This document shows, piece after piece, positions 1 through 9,662 of a DNA stretch of 64,000 nt. The number at the start of each line of letters is the position of its first letter. Within the stretch, counting starts at the first letter, position 1. Position numbers and translations under genes: made by a program. Under the pieces are notes generated by a model. The model was not told where the DNA came from. It saw nothing but the letters and a program-made list of their open reading frames with translations, and made no database searches. Source of the DNA: Roseihalotalea indica (lineage in GTDB: Bacteria > Bacteroidota > Bacteroidia > Cytophagales > Cyclobacteriaceae); assembly GCF_022458895.1 (NCBI RefSeq), contig NZ_JAINFL010000004.1, positions 434,001 through 498,000 of the forward strand, given 5' to 3'.

Positions 1-232
1 CGCTATAATATGTAGCATTATTGGGTATTAAATTGATCAGGCGATCAAAGGCCTGTATGGACTCTTCAAAATTCTCAAGCTTAAACTGAGTTCGGGCAAG
101 TCCATAAATACTTTCGTGATGGGTAGATTCCTGAGCCAGTGCTAGCTGAAAGTAGTGAAGTGCCTGTTCGTACTTTTCTTGTTTTAGCAGTTCGTAACCT
201 TGCCGGGCATATTCTTCTGCATTCATATCCAT
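1..232 (-). CDS. TPR-repeat protein, N-terminal part only
   Basis: The minus-strand frame opens with ATG at 232 and runs off the left edge, so about 77 residues are visible. They read as helical pairs typical of tetratricopeptide repeats: a segment around EEYARQGYELLKQEKYEQAL followed by a second unit with a FKLENFEESIQAFDRLI pattern. No signal peptide is present, which suggests a cytoplasmic scaffold. TPR proteins bind other proteins; the partner cannot be told from here. An internal ATG two codons downstream (MDM) is an equally possible start. The gene is divergent from the CvfB-like gene at 341, with about 108 bases between them. Confidence 0.7.
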   Translation of the reverse strand, partial: MDMNAEEYARQGYELLKQEKYEQALHYFQLALAQESTHHESIYGLARTQFKLENFEESIQAFDRLINLIPNNATYYS

Positions 233-340
233 TGGTAAAGAAAGGGTTAAATCAATCAATGAGCGCTAAATTGCTATATTTTTTTATTTATTACCTCCTA
301 TGATGGAACACGGCAAACCAGAATTAGTTTACTTTGCACT

Positions 341-1192
341 ATGCTAATCATTGGAGAGTATAACGATCTGCCCATTGTTCGGGATAGTCCGCACGGCTTT
401 TATTTGCAAGCCCAGACCCGCGAGGGCGAGCAGGATATTTTGCTACCTAAAAAATATGTGACACCGGAAATGGCGGTAGACAAAAATGTCAGCGTATTTG
501 TCTATACCGATTCGGAAGACCGACTGGTGGCTACTACCGAAGTGCCTAAAGTGCGGGTAAATCAGTTTGCTGCCCTGTTTGTGGTAGGTACTGCTCCCTT
601 TGGGGCTTTTCTGGACTGGAACCTGGAGAAAGACTTATTTCTACCCAAAAAAGAGCAACTTTACCCGGTGCAGGATGGTGATACGGTGGTAGTACGAGTT
701 GTGCTGGATCAGCAAACTCAACGCCTCATGGCCGTGTCTAAACTTCAACCATTTTTCCGTCGGGATACCTCAGATCTTGAGGAGCAACAAGCCATTACTG
801 CCCTCGTTTACGATACTACTGATTTAGGCTACAAAGTAATTATTGGCCGGCAGTACGATGCCTTACTGTTTTATAGTGATAGTCCGTCAGAACTGGTAAT
901 CGGAGATGCATTAACGGTTTATATCAAAAAAATCCGCGAAGATGGAAAAATTGATGTTACCGCTTACCCCAGTGGCCGGGATGCTACCGAGCAGGCTAAG
1001 ATGACATTAATTCGAAAGCTGAAAGATGCCGGAGGTACTCTTCCGCTACATGACAAAAGCGATCCCGATGAAATTCAGAACCGTCTGGGCATGAGCAAAA
1101 AAGTCTTTAAAAAGGCCGTCGGTGGTTTATATAGAGATCGCAAAATCGAACTGGAAGGCAACCAGGGAATCCGGTTGATTAGTAATGAGTGA
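341..1192 (+). CDS. CvfB-like S1 RNA-binding protein
   Basis: The 283-aa product matches the CvfB/YitL family in length and layout: tandem S1-like OB-fold segments in the first 210 residues (for example the stretch ending FGAFLDWNLEKDLFLP near residue 100, typical of the second S1 domain) and a C-terminal winged-helix-like region with the MSKKVFKKAVGGLYRDRKI pattern near 253-271. In Firmicutes CvfB binds RNA and affects virulence gene expression; in Bacteroidota it is a conserved cytoplasmic protein of little-studied role. The ATG at 341 is the family start. The gene stands alone, followed by a non-coding stretch to 1412. Confidence 0.9.
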   Translation: MLIIGEYNDLPIVRDSPHGFYLQAQTREGEQDILLPKKYVTPEMAVDKNVSVFVYTDSEDRLVATTEVPKVRVNQFAALFVVGTAPFGAFLDWNLEKDLFLPKKEQLYPVQDGDTVVVRVVLDQQTQRLMAVSKLQPFFRRDTSDLEEQQAITALVYDTTDLGYKVIIGRQYDALLFYSDSPSELVIGDALTVYIKKIREDGKIDVTAYPSGRDATEQAKMTLIRKLKDAGGTLPLHDKSDPDEIQNRLGMSKKVFKKAVGGLYRDRKIELEGNQGIRLISNE

Positions 1193-1411
1193 TTAGTGAT
1201 TATAAATCACTTTTCATTATTCATTAGAGCTTATTCCGGTCATTATGTAAGAAGAAAAGTCTTATCCGACCGGGCAGGTCTAATCAGGCAGGTGAGTGCA
1301 TTAACGGAGGCAGTTAGCAGGAGACTGTATGGAAGACCAGCCTCCTGCTGACTGCTTCCTGATTCGCCTGTAAAAGAAAATCAGAATAATGGCTATTACT
1401 CACAATCGTAG

Positions 1412-1855
1412 TCACTTCGTTCTGGTCCACTCTTCAGAGCGGCCAATGAGCGAGAAGCCAATGTACCCTCTGATTTCCAGATTATTACCATCTTCGCTTA
1501 AGCGCATGAGGCAGCTGTAGGTTTTTCCTGATTCAGGGTCATATATTTCACCATCTTCGTACTCTCCATCTTCATCATACTCCAGATTCTTGAGGATTTG
1601 TAAACCTTGAATTGTCCGGTTTTGTAAAGCAGGATCAGGATTTTCAACATCTTTCCGAGGCTTTCCATCCGGGCCATTAGGATCTTTCATCCACACAAGT
1701 TTACCGCAATATTCATCTTCACAAGGGTAGATTTCTACCTTGCCCCGTTGGTCAGCGGTGTACCATACACCTATAACCGCCTTCGCATCCTGGGCTAGCA
1801 AATTAAAATGAATAGAGAATAAAATGAGGCTTAAAACGATTGATTTCATGTACAT
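1412..1855 (-). CDS. DUF2147 secreted protein
   Basis: This 147-aa protein begins with a clear signal peptide (hydrophobic core IVLSLILFSIHFNLLAQ) and continues with the DUF2147 signature: IGVWYTADQRGKVEIYPC, a CGKLVW motif, an NPDPALQNRTIQGL block and a C-terminal IRGYIGFSLIGRSEEW block. DUF2147 is common in Bacteroidota and Proteobacteria; a role in the envelope is inferred from export, and no activity is established. An alternative start at the second Met (MKSIV, codon 3) is likely because it makes a cleaner signal peptide. It is transcribed divergently from pdeM at 1927. Confidence 0.88.
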   Translation of the reverse strand: MYMKSIVLSLILFSIHFNLLAQDAKAVIGVWYTADQRGKVEIYPCEDEYCGKLVWMKDPNGPDGKPRKDVENPDPALQNRTIQGLQILKNLEYDEDGEYEDGEIYDPESGKTYSCLMRLSEDGNNLEIRGYIGFSLIGRSEEWTRTK

Positions 1856-1926
1856 ATTGGTTATACTCTCGGGGTTATATCTCTATAAAATCAGTACCCG
1901 CCATTTTTGTTTATGTCACCTAACTG

Positions 1927-2655
1927 ATGAGTCACGGTCCTAAAATTACGCAATTACCTACCCAACAGCGCATTTTGTTAGCAAATCAGCATCTGACACT
2001 GCTACCCCAACGCGCTTTATTCTGGGAAGAGAAACGCTATTTACTACTGGCTGATATGCACCTCGGAAAGGCTGGCCATTTTCGCAAACATGGTTCGCCC
2101 ATCCCAGCGGCAGTGCATTGGAAAGACCTGGTTGTGCTGGGTACCCTGATTGAAACTTATAAACCCAGCAAAGTTATTATTCTGGGAGATCTGTTTCATA
2201 GTGCGCTTAATAACGAATGGCTGGATTTTGCTCAGTGGATGCAACAATACTCTCCTTTACCCTTTGTGCTTGTTAAAGGAAACCACGACATGCTGCCAGA
2301 AGAAGCTTATGCCCTGGAGCAATTAAGCGTAGAACCCGAAAGCTGGGCTATTGATCCATTTCTGCTTACTCACCAACCCTTGGTAGAGCCTACTCCTCAA
2401 CGAGGTGGCTGGAGGTTCCCAAAGTCCAACACTGCCCCCGAAGCACTTTACAATCTGGCCGGTCACATTCATCCAGGCGCAGTTTTGGGTATTGGGTTAG
2501 GACAGTCCGCCCAAATGCCCTGTTTCTTTTTTGGACCTAATACTGGTTTATTACCTGCGTTTGGTCAATTTACCGGTTGTGTTCGGATGAATATTACAAC
2601 AAATGATCAGGTTTACGGAGTGGTCAGCGAGCGGAGTATTATTCGGGTAGTATGA
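1927..2655 (+). CDS. pdeM: Ligase-associated DNA repair endonuclease PdeM
   Basis: The 242-aa protein is a calcineurin-like metallophosphoesterase with the full motif set: ADMHLGK near residue 42, ILGDLFHS near 84, VKGNHD near 117 and GHIHPG near 178. This short form with the LGKAGHFRKHG variant is the family called ligase-associated DNA damage response endonuclease PdeM, usually encoded with an ATP-dependent DNA ligase and an LHR-like helicase. Those partners are not adjacent here, so the gene is separated from its usual neighbours within this window. It would act on DNA in the cytoplasm with two metal ions. The ATG at 1927 is the only well-placed start. Confidence 0.9.
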   Translation: MSHGPKITQLPTQQRILLANQHLTLLPQRALFWEEKRYLLLADMHLGKAGHFRKHGSPIPAAVHWKDLVVLGTLIETYKPSKVIILGDLFHSALNNEWLDFAQWMQQYSPLPFVLVKGNHDMLPEEAYALEQLSVEPESWAIDPFLLTHQPLVEPTPQRGGWRFPKSNTAPEALYNLAGHIHPGAVLGIGLGQSAQMPCFFFGPNTGLLPAFGQFTGCVRMNITTNDQVYGVVSERSIIRVV

Positions 2656-2812
2656 TCGCTCAGGCACATTGTCAGTTTCACTTAAAAATATTCGCCATGA
2701 AATTGCACTTTTTTTACGTCCAGAGACTACTGAAAACGGCGAGAATATAACAGAAAGCAAATTTGACCTGTTAGGTAAGTAAATATTTTTTTTCATTGAT
2801 TACCTAAAAGCT

Positions 2813-3964
2813 ATGAAACTAATCAGATTTTTTATTTCTGCATTGATTATTCTCCCTTTGCTACTCCAATCATGTGCCAGTGGGCTAACTGCCAATGTGA
2901 GAAAGGCACAGACATCGCTAGAAGGCGGCAACCTAGCGGAAGCCAAGCAACTTATTGACGCAGCCGTTGAGGATTCTGTAACTCGGCAAGATGCCAAAGC
3001 CTGGATGGCCTACGGAGACGTTTACCTGTCCATTGCTATCGACTCTACAAATTCGGTACAGGCTACTGATCCTTACCAAAAGGCCTTAAAAGGTTACGCC
3101 AAGGTTTTAGAGTTAGAAGATAGTAGTTCTTTGTTAGGTGTACAGGCCGATCAGCAGATTCAGCAGGTATGGGCCAATGCCGTTAACACAGGGGCTAATT
3201 ACTATTCCAGCCAGGATTACGACAACGCACTTGATTTGTTTGCGGTAGCCAGAGAGGCTAAGCCCCAAGACACCACTGCGTATATTTACGGTGGAATTTC
3301 CGCTCAGCAAGCCGGTGATATGAATATAGCGGCTGAGAACTATGCGTACCTGGTAGATTCCCTGGATTATGTGAGTAAAGATTTTTACAACAGCTTGATC
3401 TATATCTACCTGGTTGAAAATAAAGATGAAGAACGAGCCTTGGACTACATTCGCAAAGCCCAGGACGTTTTTCCCGATGATCCGGAGTTTTTGAAGCGAG
3501 AGATCACCATGCTCATCAACAGTGAGAAATTTGATGAAGCGAAGCAAAAACTAGCGAAAGCCATTGAAGCAGAACCCGATGAGGCCAGCAACTACTACAA
3601 CCAAGGGTATTTGTATGAGCAAATGGATCAAGGTGAGCAGGCGGTTGAAAGCTACAAAAAAGCCATTGAAGCCGATCCTCAGTACTTTGATGCCAACTTC
3701 AACTTAGCGGCGTACTACTACAATGAAGCGGCTGATATTCTGGCCGAAGCCAACAACATGGATTTGAAAGATTACCAGGAAAAAGGCGAGGAAATAGAAG
3801 GCCGCGCTAAAGAGTATTTTGAGAAAGCTTTGCCGTATCTGGAAACATCGCAAGATCTGGAGCCGGATAATCAAAAAGTGCTCTCAACGCTTTCTACCAT
3901 CTATCAACAACTAGGGATGGAAGAGAAAGCTCAGGAAGTAAATACTCAATTAGAAAGTATGTAA
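2813..3964 (+). CDS. TPR-repeat lipoprotein
   Basis: This 383-aa protein has a lipoprotein signal peptide ending in the lipobox LLQSC (Cys21), so it should be anchored in the outer or inner membrane facing the periplasm. The rest is a series of tetratricopeptide helix pairs; the clearest units are AQKALA/KAIEAEPDEASNYYNQG near 245-265 and KAIEADPQYFDANFNLA near 283-299. It resembles periplasmic TPR adaptors that hold envelope complexes together. It is a single-gene unit: a strong hairpin terminator follows the stop codon directly. Confidence 0.85.
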   Translation: MKLIRFFISALIILPLLLQSCASGLTANVRKAQTSLEGGNLAEAKQLIDAAVEDSVTRQDAKAWMAYGDVYLSIAIDSTNSVQATDPYQKALKGYAKVLELEDSSSLLGVQADQQIQQVWANAVNTGANYYSSQDYDNALDLFAVAREAKPQDTTAYIYGGISAQQAGDMNIAAENYAYLVDSLDYVSKDFYNSLIYIYLVENKDEERALDYIRKAQDVFPDDPEFLKREITMLINSEKFDEAKQKLAKAIEAEPDEASNYYNQGYLYEQMDQGEQAVESYKKAIEADPQYFDANFNLAAYYYNEAADILAEANNMDLKDYQEKGEEIEGRAKEYFEKALPYLETSQDLEPDNQKVLSTLSTIYQQLGMEEKAQEVNTQLESM

Positions 3965-3972
3965 TCACATTA

Positions 3973-3998
3973 GGGAGGTTATCAGCCTCCCTTTTTTT
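3973..3998 (+). terminator. Rho-independent terminator
   Basis: A GGGAGG / CCTCCC stem with a 7-base loop is followed by a run of seven T, placed 9 bases after the TPR lipoprotein stop codon. Confidence 0.9.
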
Positions 3999-4219
3999 GA
4001 TTAAGTTAATAAAGAATTATTGTGCATCAGGATATGGAACGAGAGTTAAGAGAAAGCCCCTCCCTTTTCTTTAACGAAATTTTACTGTAAGAGCAGAGGC
4101 TATCTAAGTATAAAATTAAACCACCGCTCCAATTACTAAATTTTATAGCATCGTAAATTAGCAACCCCTCTTTGCTTTATCGGTGATTGTGGTTTATCTG
4201 ATAAACTATACTACCTTTT

Positions 4220-5443
4220 TTAATAATACCGCCCAATTAGCTCATGCTCAACAATAGTTTGGCGTAAAGCTAATGGTTTAATGGTGCCTTGCTGGCTGTA
4301 GATGCGTTGGCCGCCGGGTTCTACCAGAATTGTGTACGGCAGCGCGCCTTCCCACTCGGGGTCAATGGCTTCAATCAGCGCGTATTTATCGTCTTTGCTG
4401 AAGATGTAGTTCTTCACGGAGGAGTTTTGTTTTTCCAGAAACTGTTTCACTTTATCTTCCTGTTCCGGTCGGTCGGCACTGATAGAAATAAATTCAAATG
4501 GACGATCATCATACATGCGGTGCATGACGATAAACTCAGGATATTCCAGCACGCAAGGTCCGCACCAAGTAGCCCATACATTGATTAATCGTAGCTTATC
4601 CGAATCGTTTTTCAGCAACTCAGCAATACCGGCTTCGTCAATGGTTTCCAGCGAGACGGGAAGTTCCTCCCACTGTTTATATACCCGGTCTTTCATTTCA
4701 TCTTTCCAGGCCCACTTTACCGAGCAGCCAAAGGTTTTGGTTGTAGGCGTTTCCACCGCTTCACCGGCTAGCACGGCATCAATCGCCGCTCGTACATCCT
4801 CAGCTTGTGCGGTGCCGGGCTTTTCCGAGCCATCTAATCGGCCTACATATTGCAGCGTACGCTCTTTGTCAAATACGAAAGCATGCGGAGTGGCAACCGG
4901 GCCATATTTGATGGATACCCCATGGTCATCACCATCATAGAGATACGGAAAATTGTAATTCTCATCTTTTGCTCTGAGTTGCATATCCTCGTACGTATCT
5001 CCCAGGTCTGAATATCCCAGTTCATCGTACAATAGCGCCAGAGGACTGTTGGGCGAGATGGCCACCACCATTACGCCTTTATCTTTATAATCATCTACTA
5101 AGTCTTTAATACGCTGCTCATAGGCCTGGGCCGTAGGACAATGATTACAGGTGAAGATAATGGTTAGTACTTCGGCATCGTCATAGTCCGATAGCTCATG
5201 AAATTCTCCATCCACTCCGGGAAGCCTAAAATCAGGGGCTTTGCTGCCGATTGACAGGGTAGAAACATCAACTTCCTCAACGGGCTGAGGAGATGCTTCA
5301 AAAGAGGCACTTGTTACGGGCATATCCGCTTCGGCATTATCAGATTTTGAAGCCTCTTGCTGTTTAGACTGGCATGATGCGAAGTAAAGTAGTAATAGCA
5401 CACATAACGAATGTGCCGAGAGGTTCAATAATTGGGTCTTCAT
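4220..5443 (-). CDS. Redoxin lipoprotein with two thioredoxin-like domains
   Basis: The 407-aa product carries a lipoprotein signal (lipobox YFASC, Cys24) and a low-complexity linker to about residue 60. Residues 64-225 form a peroxiredoxin/AhpC-TSA-like domain with CNHC at 99-102, and residues 260-400 form a second thioredoxin-fold domain with a classic WCGPC at 293-297 (TlpA/ResA type). It is therefore a periplasmic thiol-disulfide protein, plausibly reducing disulfides or peroxides near the envelope. The first domain's CNHC followed by the PHAFVFD pattern near 186-192 matches the thioredoxin-family group often found in Bacteroidota. The gene is divergent from hsp20. Confidence 0.88.
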   Translation of the reverse strand: MKTQLLNLSAHSLCVLLLLYFASCQSKQQEASKSDNAEADMPVTSASFEASPQPVEEVDVSTLSIGSKAPDFRLPGVDGEFHELSDYDDAEVLTIIFTCNHCPTAQAYEQRIKDLVDDYKDKGVMVVAISPNSPLALLYDELGYSDLGDTYEDMQLRAKDENYNFPYLYDGDDHGVSIKYGPVATPHAFVFDKERTLQYVGRLDGSEKPGTAQAEDVRAAIDAVLAGEAVETPTTKTFGCSVKWAWKDEMKDRVYKQWEELPVSLETIDEAGIAELLKNDSDKLRLINVWATWCGPCVLEYPEFIVMHRMYDDRPFEFISISADRPEQEDKVKQFLEKQNSSVKNYIFSKDDKYALIEAIDPEWEGALPYTILVEPGGQRIYSQQGTIKPLALRQTIVEHELIGRYY

Positions 5444-5561
5444 AGTTTGAAAGGTTGTATATGGACATTAAAAAGATACTACATCACCTGATATGAAGCA
5501 AACCCCACGTGAGATCAACCGCAAAAAATTCAGTCTACTACTTGCTTGGCAGGGTCATAAT

Positions 5562-5622
5562 AAGACATTTTGTCATTAAATGTAAGAATTTCATGCAGAA
5601 TCAAGACATTTTGTCATTAAAA
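5562..5622. promoter_or_regulatory. Tandem palindromic repeat upstream of hsp20
   Basis: The sequence AAGACATTTTGTCATTAAA occurs twice (5562-5580 and 5603-5621), 41 bases apart, each holding the palindrome GACA-TTT-TGTC. The pair lies in the divergent region between the redoxin and hsp20 genes, about 92-152 bases before the hsp20 start. This looks like a two-site operator or activator site for a stress regulator; that role is inferred. Confidence 0.55.
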
Positions 5623-5713
5623 AATCAGGTTTTCCTTAAATTATTGGGTTGGTATTCTGTTTGTTTATTCACTACACGAAAACATTAATTAAAAACCAAA
5701 AACACATATAACT

Positions 5714-6148
5714 ATGAAACTTGTAAGATATAACTCAGCATTCCCCAGATTCTTTGATGATTTTGTAACACGTGATCTGGACCAACTTTTTGATGTACCT
5801 GGCTTCAAAAATCACCGTTTGCCAGCTACGAATGTAAAAGAAACCGAGGACTACTTTGCGCTGGAATTAGCAGTTCCTGGCTTTAAGAAAGAAGATTTTA
5901 AAGTAGCGTTAGACCAGGATGTGCTGACAATTTCTGTAGAGAAAGAAGAGAATAATGAGGAAAAAAATGATCAATACGTAAAGCAAGAGTTCCGTTATCA
6001 CACTTTCTCAAGAAGCTTCCGCTTACCGGAGAATGGTGTTGATGGAGACAAAATTGAGGCGAAATATGATGCCGGTGTACTTTACGTAACTCTACCAAAA
6101 AGAGAAGAAGTAAAACCTAAGCCCGCTCGTACTATTGAGATTGGCTAA
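5714..6148 (+). CDS. Hsp20 family small heat shock protein
   Basis: The 144-aa protein is an alpha-crystallin-type chaperone: a short N-terminal arm, then the ACD from about residue 38 to 130 with the PATNVKETEDYFALELAVPG opening, LTISVEKE in the middle and the conserved AKYDAGVLYVTLPK block near 119-132, then a short C-terminal tail. It binds unfolding proteins in the cytoplasm without ATP. It is followed by a strong terminator and then by a DnaJ-type gene, so the two form a protein-folding neighbourhood but separate transcripts. Two tandem palindromes lie upstream and may govern induction. Confidence 0.95.
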   Translation: MKLVRYNSAFPRFFDDFVTRDLDQLFDVPGFKNHRLPATNVKETEDYFALELAVPGFKKEDFKVALDQDVLTISVEKEENNEEKNDQYVKQEFRYHTFSRSFRLPENGVDGDKIEAKYDAGVLYVTLPKREEVKPKPARTIEIG

Positions 6149-6174
6149 GGCATTGCGAGTAAGAGTAGTAAAGA

Positions 6175-6202
6175 GGCGGGTATCTAAACCCGCCTTTTTT
6201 TT
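6175..6202 (+). terminator. Rho-independent terminator after hsp20
   Basis: A perfect GGCGGGT / ACCCGCC stem with a 6-base loop runs into eight T, 27 bases after the hsp20 stop codon. Confidence 0.93.
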
Positions 6203-6286
6203 GGCCAAACCAAACGAAACAACTATTTTTTACGTGATAAATAGCATGCAATTTGATTTAATGAAGAAATTGTAAAAGATCAGGCG

Positions 6287-7228
6287 ATGGAATATAAAGA
6301 TTACTATAAAGTATTAGGGGTAAATAAAACTGCTAGTCAGGACGATATCAAAAAGGCATATCGTAAACTGGCGGTGAAGTACCACCCGGATAAAACGAAA
6401 GGCGATAAAGCTAAGGAAGAGAAATTTAAGGAGATTACGGAGGCATACGAGGTGCTTAAAGATCCGCAAAAGCGTAAGCAATACGATGAACTCGGAGCAA
6501 ACTGGAAGCAATACCAAGACGGTAATGGCGGAGGTTGGGGTAACCCCTACGCTGGCCGAGGCCAGACCCGGACCGAATTTGACGGTGACTTCTCCGATCT
6601 ATTTGGCGATGGTGGAGGTTTTTCTGATTTCTTTGAAAGCTTTTTCGGGCAGGGTACATCTGGCCAGGCTCGCGGCGGAAGAACTGCATCCGGCTTTCAG
6701 GGGCAGGATATTCAGGCCTCAGTAAGTATCTCGTTGGATGATGCCTATGAAGGAGGCGTACGATTAATCAACTTAAACGGTAAACGTTTACGGTTGAAAC
6801 TTAAACCTGGGATTGAACATAACCAGACTTTAAAAATTAAAGGCAAAGGTCAACCGGGCATTCATGGTGGCCCTGCGGGTGATCTTTACCTAACGGTAGA
6901 AATTAATCCCCATGCCCGTTTCGAGCGCAAAGGGAATGATCTGTATATGACTGTGCCGGTTGATATGTACACAGCAACCTTGGGAGGTAAAATTAATATT
7001 CAAACCCTGAAAGGCTCTAAAGTAAACGTAACGATTCCGAAGGGCACCGATAGCGGTAAAACCTTGCGTCTAAAAGGGTTAGGCATGCCTAGCTACCATC
7101 ACCCCGACCAGTTCGGCAATCTGTTCGTGCAGATAAAAGTAACTACTCCCAAAGGGTTATCAAAAGAAGAAGAAGAGCTGCTGAAAAAGCTTCAGGCCAT
7201 GCGCAGCAGCTCATATAGTTACGCTTAA
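6287..7228 (+). CDS. DnaJ-class co-chaperone, CbpA-like
   Basis: The 313-aa protein has an N-terminal J domain (residues 4-70, HPD at 33-35), a Gly/Phe-rich linker (about 75-145) and two C-terminal substrate-binding domains (150-300) with no cysteine-rich zinc-finger region. That layout is the type II DnaJ family represented by CbpA. It would stimulate DnaK ATPase and deliver clients; CbpA also binds curved DNA, but that need not apply here. It ends in [14 protein letters not shown]. It follows hsp20 on the same strand after a terminator, so it has its own promoter. Confidence 0.92.
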   Translation: MEYKDYYKVLGVNKTASQDDIKKAYRKLAVKYHPDKTKGDKAKEEKFKEITEAYEVLKDPQKRKQYDELGANWKQYQDGNGGGWGNPYAGRGQTRTEFDGDFSDLFGDGGGFSDFFESFFGQGTSGQARGGRTASGFQGQDIQASVSISLDDAYEGGVRLINLNGKRLRLKLKPGIEHNQTLKIKGKGQPGIHGGPAGDLYLTVEINPHARFERKGNDLYMTVPVDMYTATLGGKINIQTLKGSKVNVTIPKGTDSGKTLRLKGLGMPSYHHPDQFGNLFVQIKVTTPKGLSKEEEELLKKLQAMRSSSYSYA

Positions 7229-7322
7229 GCAGTTTCTATCGCCTGGCCACCTAATACTATAGCAACTATTAATGATAAATAGGTACCCTCTTACATAATT
7301 TCAATCAGCCTGACTAGTTTTC

Positions 7323-7346
7323 AAACCTCCTTCCGGAGGTTTTTTA
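7323..7346 (+). terminator. Rho-independent terminator, possibly bidirectional
   Basis: AAACCTCC-TTCC-GGAGGTTT is a perfect stem-loop followed by a T run; it sits between the convergent DnaJ-type gene and the minus-strand gene at 7376. Confidence 0.85.
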
Positions 7347-7375
7347 GTATCAGCCCAAAAACAAGCCTAATGCAT

Positions 7376-8032
7376 TTAATCACTTACCACTGCCTTCGCT
7401 GAACCCGCCTGAGCTACGAAGTGGTAAATAAGCTGAATAATATCTGGTTGACGGGTGAAGTCTATATTCTCATCGGCAATGTAGCGATTCAACACTTTTG
7501 TTTCCTCGTCATTTAGCTCAAATAACTGGCGAAGATCACGCCGGCTAGGGGTGACTTCCTGAAACCTCCCATCAGGCATATATGCATAATACTGCAATGC
7601 TACGCCCTTTTCACCTTCATTATGGTATTTGGTAATCGGAAGCTTCGTGGTACGAAGTGCGTCTTTACCAACCTCTCGCTCTCGAACAAAAAGTGTAAAT
7701 GTACCATCAAATACAATCTGAAAAAATAGAGGCTGAACGATACCTTTAGGCTGACGATAAGGCACGGCAAAGTATTTCCGAGGTGCCAGTTCATCAGTGA
7801 TGGTAAATGATCGAACTGTGTAGGAACTAAATGCCCTCACCAATTTGCCCGTTTTCAGTATTACAACATTTTCTTTCATGTCGTACTGAAGGTCACCCTG
7901 AATAACCTGACCACTGTGCAATGTCACCTGGCCCTGTTCCCAATGTTCTTTCAATGAAATACCTCCGTATCCCGAAGCATCAAAATTTAGACATAGTACT
8001 CCCACTACAAGTACAATAAAAACCCGCATCAT
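7376..8032 (-). CDS. Exported protein of unknown function
   Basis: This 218-aa protein has a signal peptide (FIVLVVGVLCLNFDASG) followed by a beta-rich segment about residues 30-130 that begins with WEQGQVTLHSGQVIQGDL, a pattern seen in Bacteroidota exported proteins that describe a property set on an object. The C-terminal half, with RRDLRQLFELNDEETKVLNRYI, is helical. I do not recognise a named family. It is a lone gene between convergent and divergent neighbours. Start at MMRVF or the next Met; both give the same signal peptide. Confidence 0.7.
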   Translation of the reverse strand: MMRVFIVLVVGVLCLNFDASGYGGISLKEHWEQGQVTLHSGQVIQGDLQYDMKENVVILKTGKLVRAFSSYTVRSFTITDELAPRKYFAVPYRQPKGIVQPLFFQIVFDGTFTLFVREREVGKDALRTTKLPITKYHNEGEKGVALQYYAYMPDGRFQEVTPSRRDLRQLFELNDEETKVLNRYIADENIDFTRQPDIIQLIYHFVAQAGSAKAVVSD

Positions 8033-8319
8033 ACAATAAGATTAAATGAAACAAACTAACTCAACAGAATTTGTTAGATCGGTTGTATTGGTGGGAATAA
8101 AAGCAGGTAGTTTAAGAAACCTCTGCTTTTCTCTCAGTACGGCAGGCCTGGATTTTTGTTTTCAATAAATGACCTTTTAAATAATTTTATTTGCAAAAAA
8201 ACCTTACTTGCAGTGTAATATATTTAAAAAATACAGCAACACATTAGATTATTATCAATTATGCACATAAGGAATATGCGTAAAATCCACTACTAATTTG
8301 CGCATTGCTATCAGAAAAA

Positions 8320-9288
8320 TTATTCCTCATTGAAGCGGAAAGCGGTCGTAAAATAACCGTAGTGAGAGAGTAAACGGAGGTAGTATTTTTTTACACCTTC
8401 CTCCAGAGAAGTAAACGGTTGAGAATACCCCGCAGCCCGTAAGGCATCCAGATTAGCCTGGGTGTATTGCTGGTATTTTCCTTTAAGGTGCTCTGGAAAA
8501 GGGATGAATTCTATTCTGGTCTCTTTAGTTTCCAGTTCCTGAATTACGTGGGCAATATCCAGAAAGCTCCGCGCCTCTCCTGTACCACAATTGTAAATAC
8601 CCGACTGGGGGTTCTGAAAAAAGTGCATGTTAACCTTCACCACATCTTCCACAAACACAAAGTCTCTTTTGAAATCCTCGCTTCCCTCAAACAAGCGCAT
8701 CTTTCCTCCTTCCCGCAACTGGTTGAAGAAATGAAAAATAACCGATGCCATACTCCCTTTATGATTCTCTTGGTAACCGTAGACATTAAAGTAGCGCAAA
8801 CCTACCACCGGCGGGTGCTGATGCCCCGAGAGTAACTGCCGTAGCACATAGTTATCGAACATGAATTTAGAGAAGGCATACACATTAAGCGGATACTCAC
8901 TGGCCCGCTCTTCAGTAAAACCATTTTCACCGTTACCATAGACCGACGCACTGGAGGCATAATAGAAAGGTACCTGCTGATCAAGGCAGTAGTGGAAAAG
9001 CGTTTTGGAGAACTGGTAGTTATTCCGCATCATGTACTCCCCATCGGTTTCGGTAGTTGAGGAGCAAGCCCCCTGATGAAAAACAGCTTCCACCTCCCCC
9101 AACGTTGGCAGCACTTTCAGAAACTCATGTTTATCTAAAAAATCAGAGATGAATAACCCATTCAGGTTTAGGTGCTTCTCGGCATTAGAAAGGTTATCTA
9201 CTACCAGAATATCTTCCTTGCCTAATTCGTTAAGTCCTTTGATGAGATTGCTGCCAATAAAGCCGGCTCCGCCCGTTACGATGATCAT
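8320..9288 (-). CDS. hldD: ADP-L-glycero-D-manno-heptose 6-epimerase
   Basis: The protein (322 aa from the chosen start) is an extended short-chain dehydrogenase with the NAD-binding glycine motif TGGAGFIGSN at its N-terminus, a catalytic Y-x3-K in VYAFSKF, and the sequence features of the HldD/RfaD family such as FHQGACSSTTETDG and a GLRYFNVYGYQE block. It interconverts ADP-heptose epimers for lipopolysaccharide inner-core synthesis in the cytoplasm. The frame is open nine codons further (ATG at 9315), but family members begin at MIIVTGG, so I place the start at 9288. No partner heptose genes are adjacent. Confidence 0.9.
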   Translation of the reverse strand: MIIVTGGAGFIGSNLIKGLNELGKEDILVVDNLSNAEKHLNLNGLFISDFLDKHEFLKVLPTLGEVEAVFHQGACSSTTETDGEYMMRNNYQFSKTLFHYCLDQQVPFYYASSASVYGNGENGFTEERASEYPLNVYAFSKFMFDNYVLRQLLSGHQHPPVVGLRYFNVYGYQENHKGSMASVIFHFFNQLREGGKMRLFEGSEDFKRDFVFVEDVVKVNMHFFQNPQSGIYNCGTGEARSFLDIAHVIQELETKETRIEFIPFPEHLKGKYQQYTQANLDALRAAGYSQPFTSLEEGVKKYYLRLLSHYGYFTTAFRFNEE

Positions 9289-9315
9289 GAAGTGTAGGGT
9301 TGATTGTGAACTCAA

Positions 9316-9662
9316 AAATAGCCGACATTACCAGTCAATTGCAAGGATTAGCCGCATTATACCAAAATATTCGTCTTCTGGTTCAAATCTGTTGTTAATT
9401 ATGGTTCGTCACATTTCAGTTGTTTACACTAAGCCCACCACGTAGGTAATAGTAGTCAAAATTGAGCTACTTTCACTTCCCTGCCTTATTTGTTTCCCCA
9501 CAAATAATTGTTTCGTTAACTTTCTGCTCTAAATGTAATCTGATTTGCTAAAAGCTCATCAAGGTATAAAATGCAAAACTTCGCATCTTGCTTAATCACT
9601 TATCGATACCTGCATAACTAACTGTATATCAAACTACTACTACATTATAATCTTACTACTTA
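9316..9662. other. Non-coding interval, divergent promoters
   Basis: This 347-base AT-rich stretch separates the divergent hldD and GDPD genes. I see no credible gene in it; it should hold promoters for both neighbours, but I could not assign either with confidence. Confidence 0.5.
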
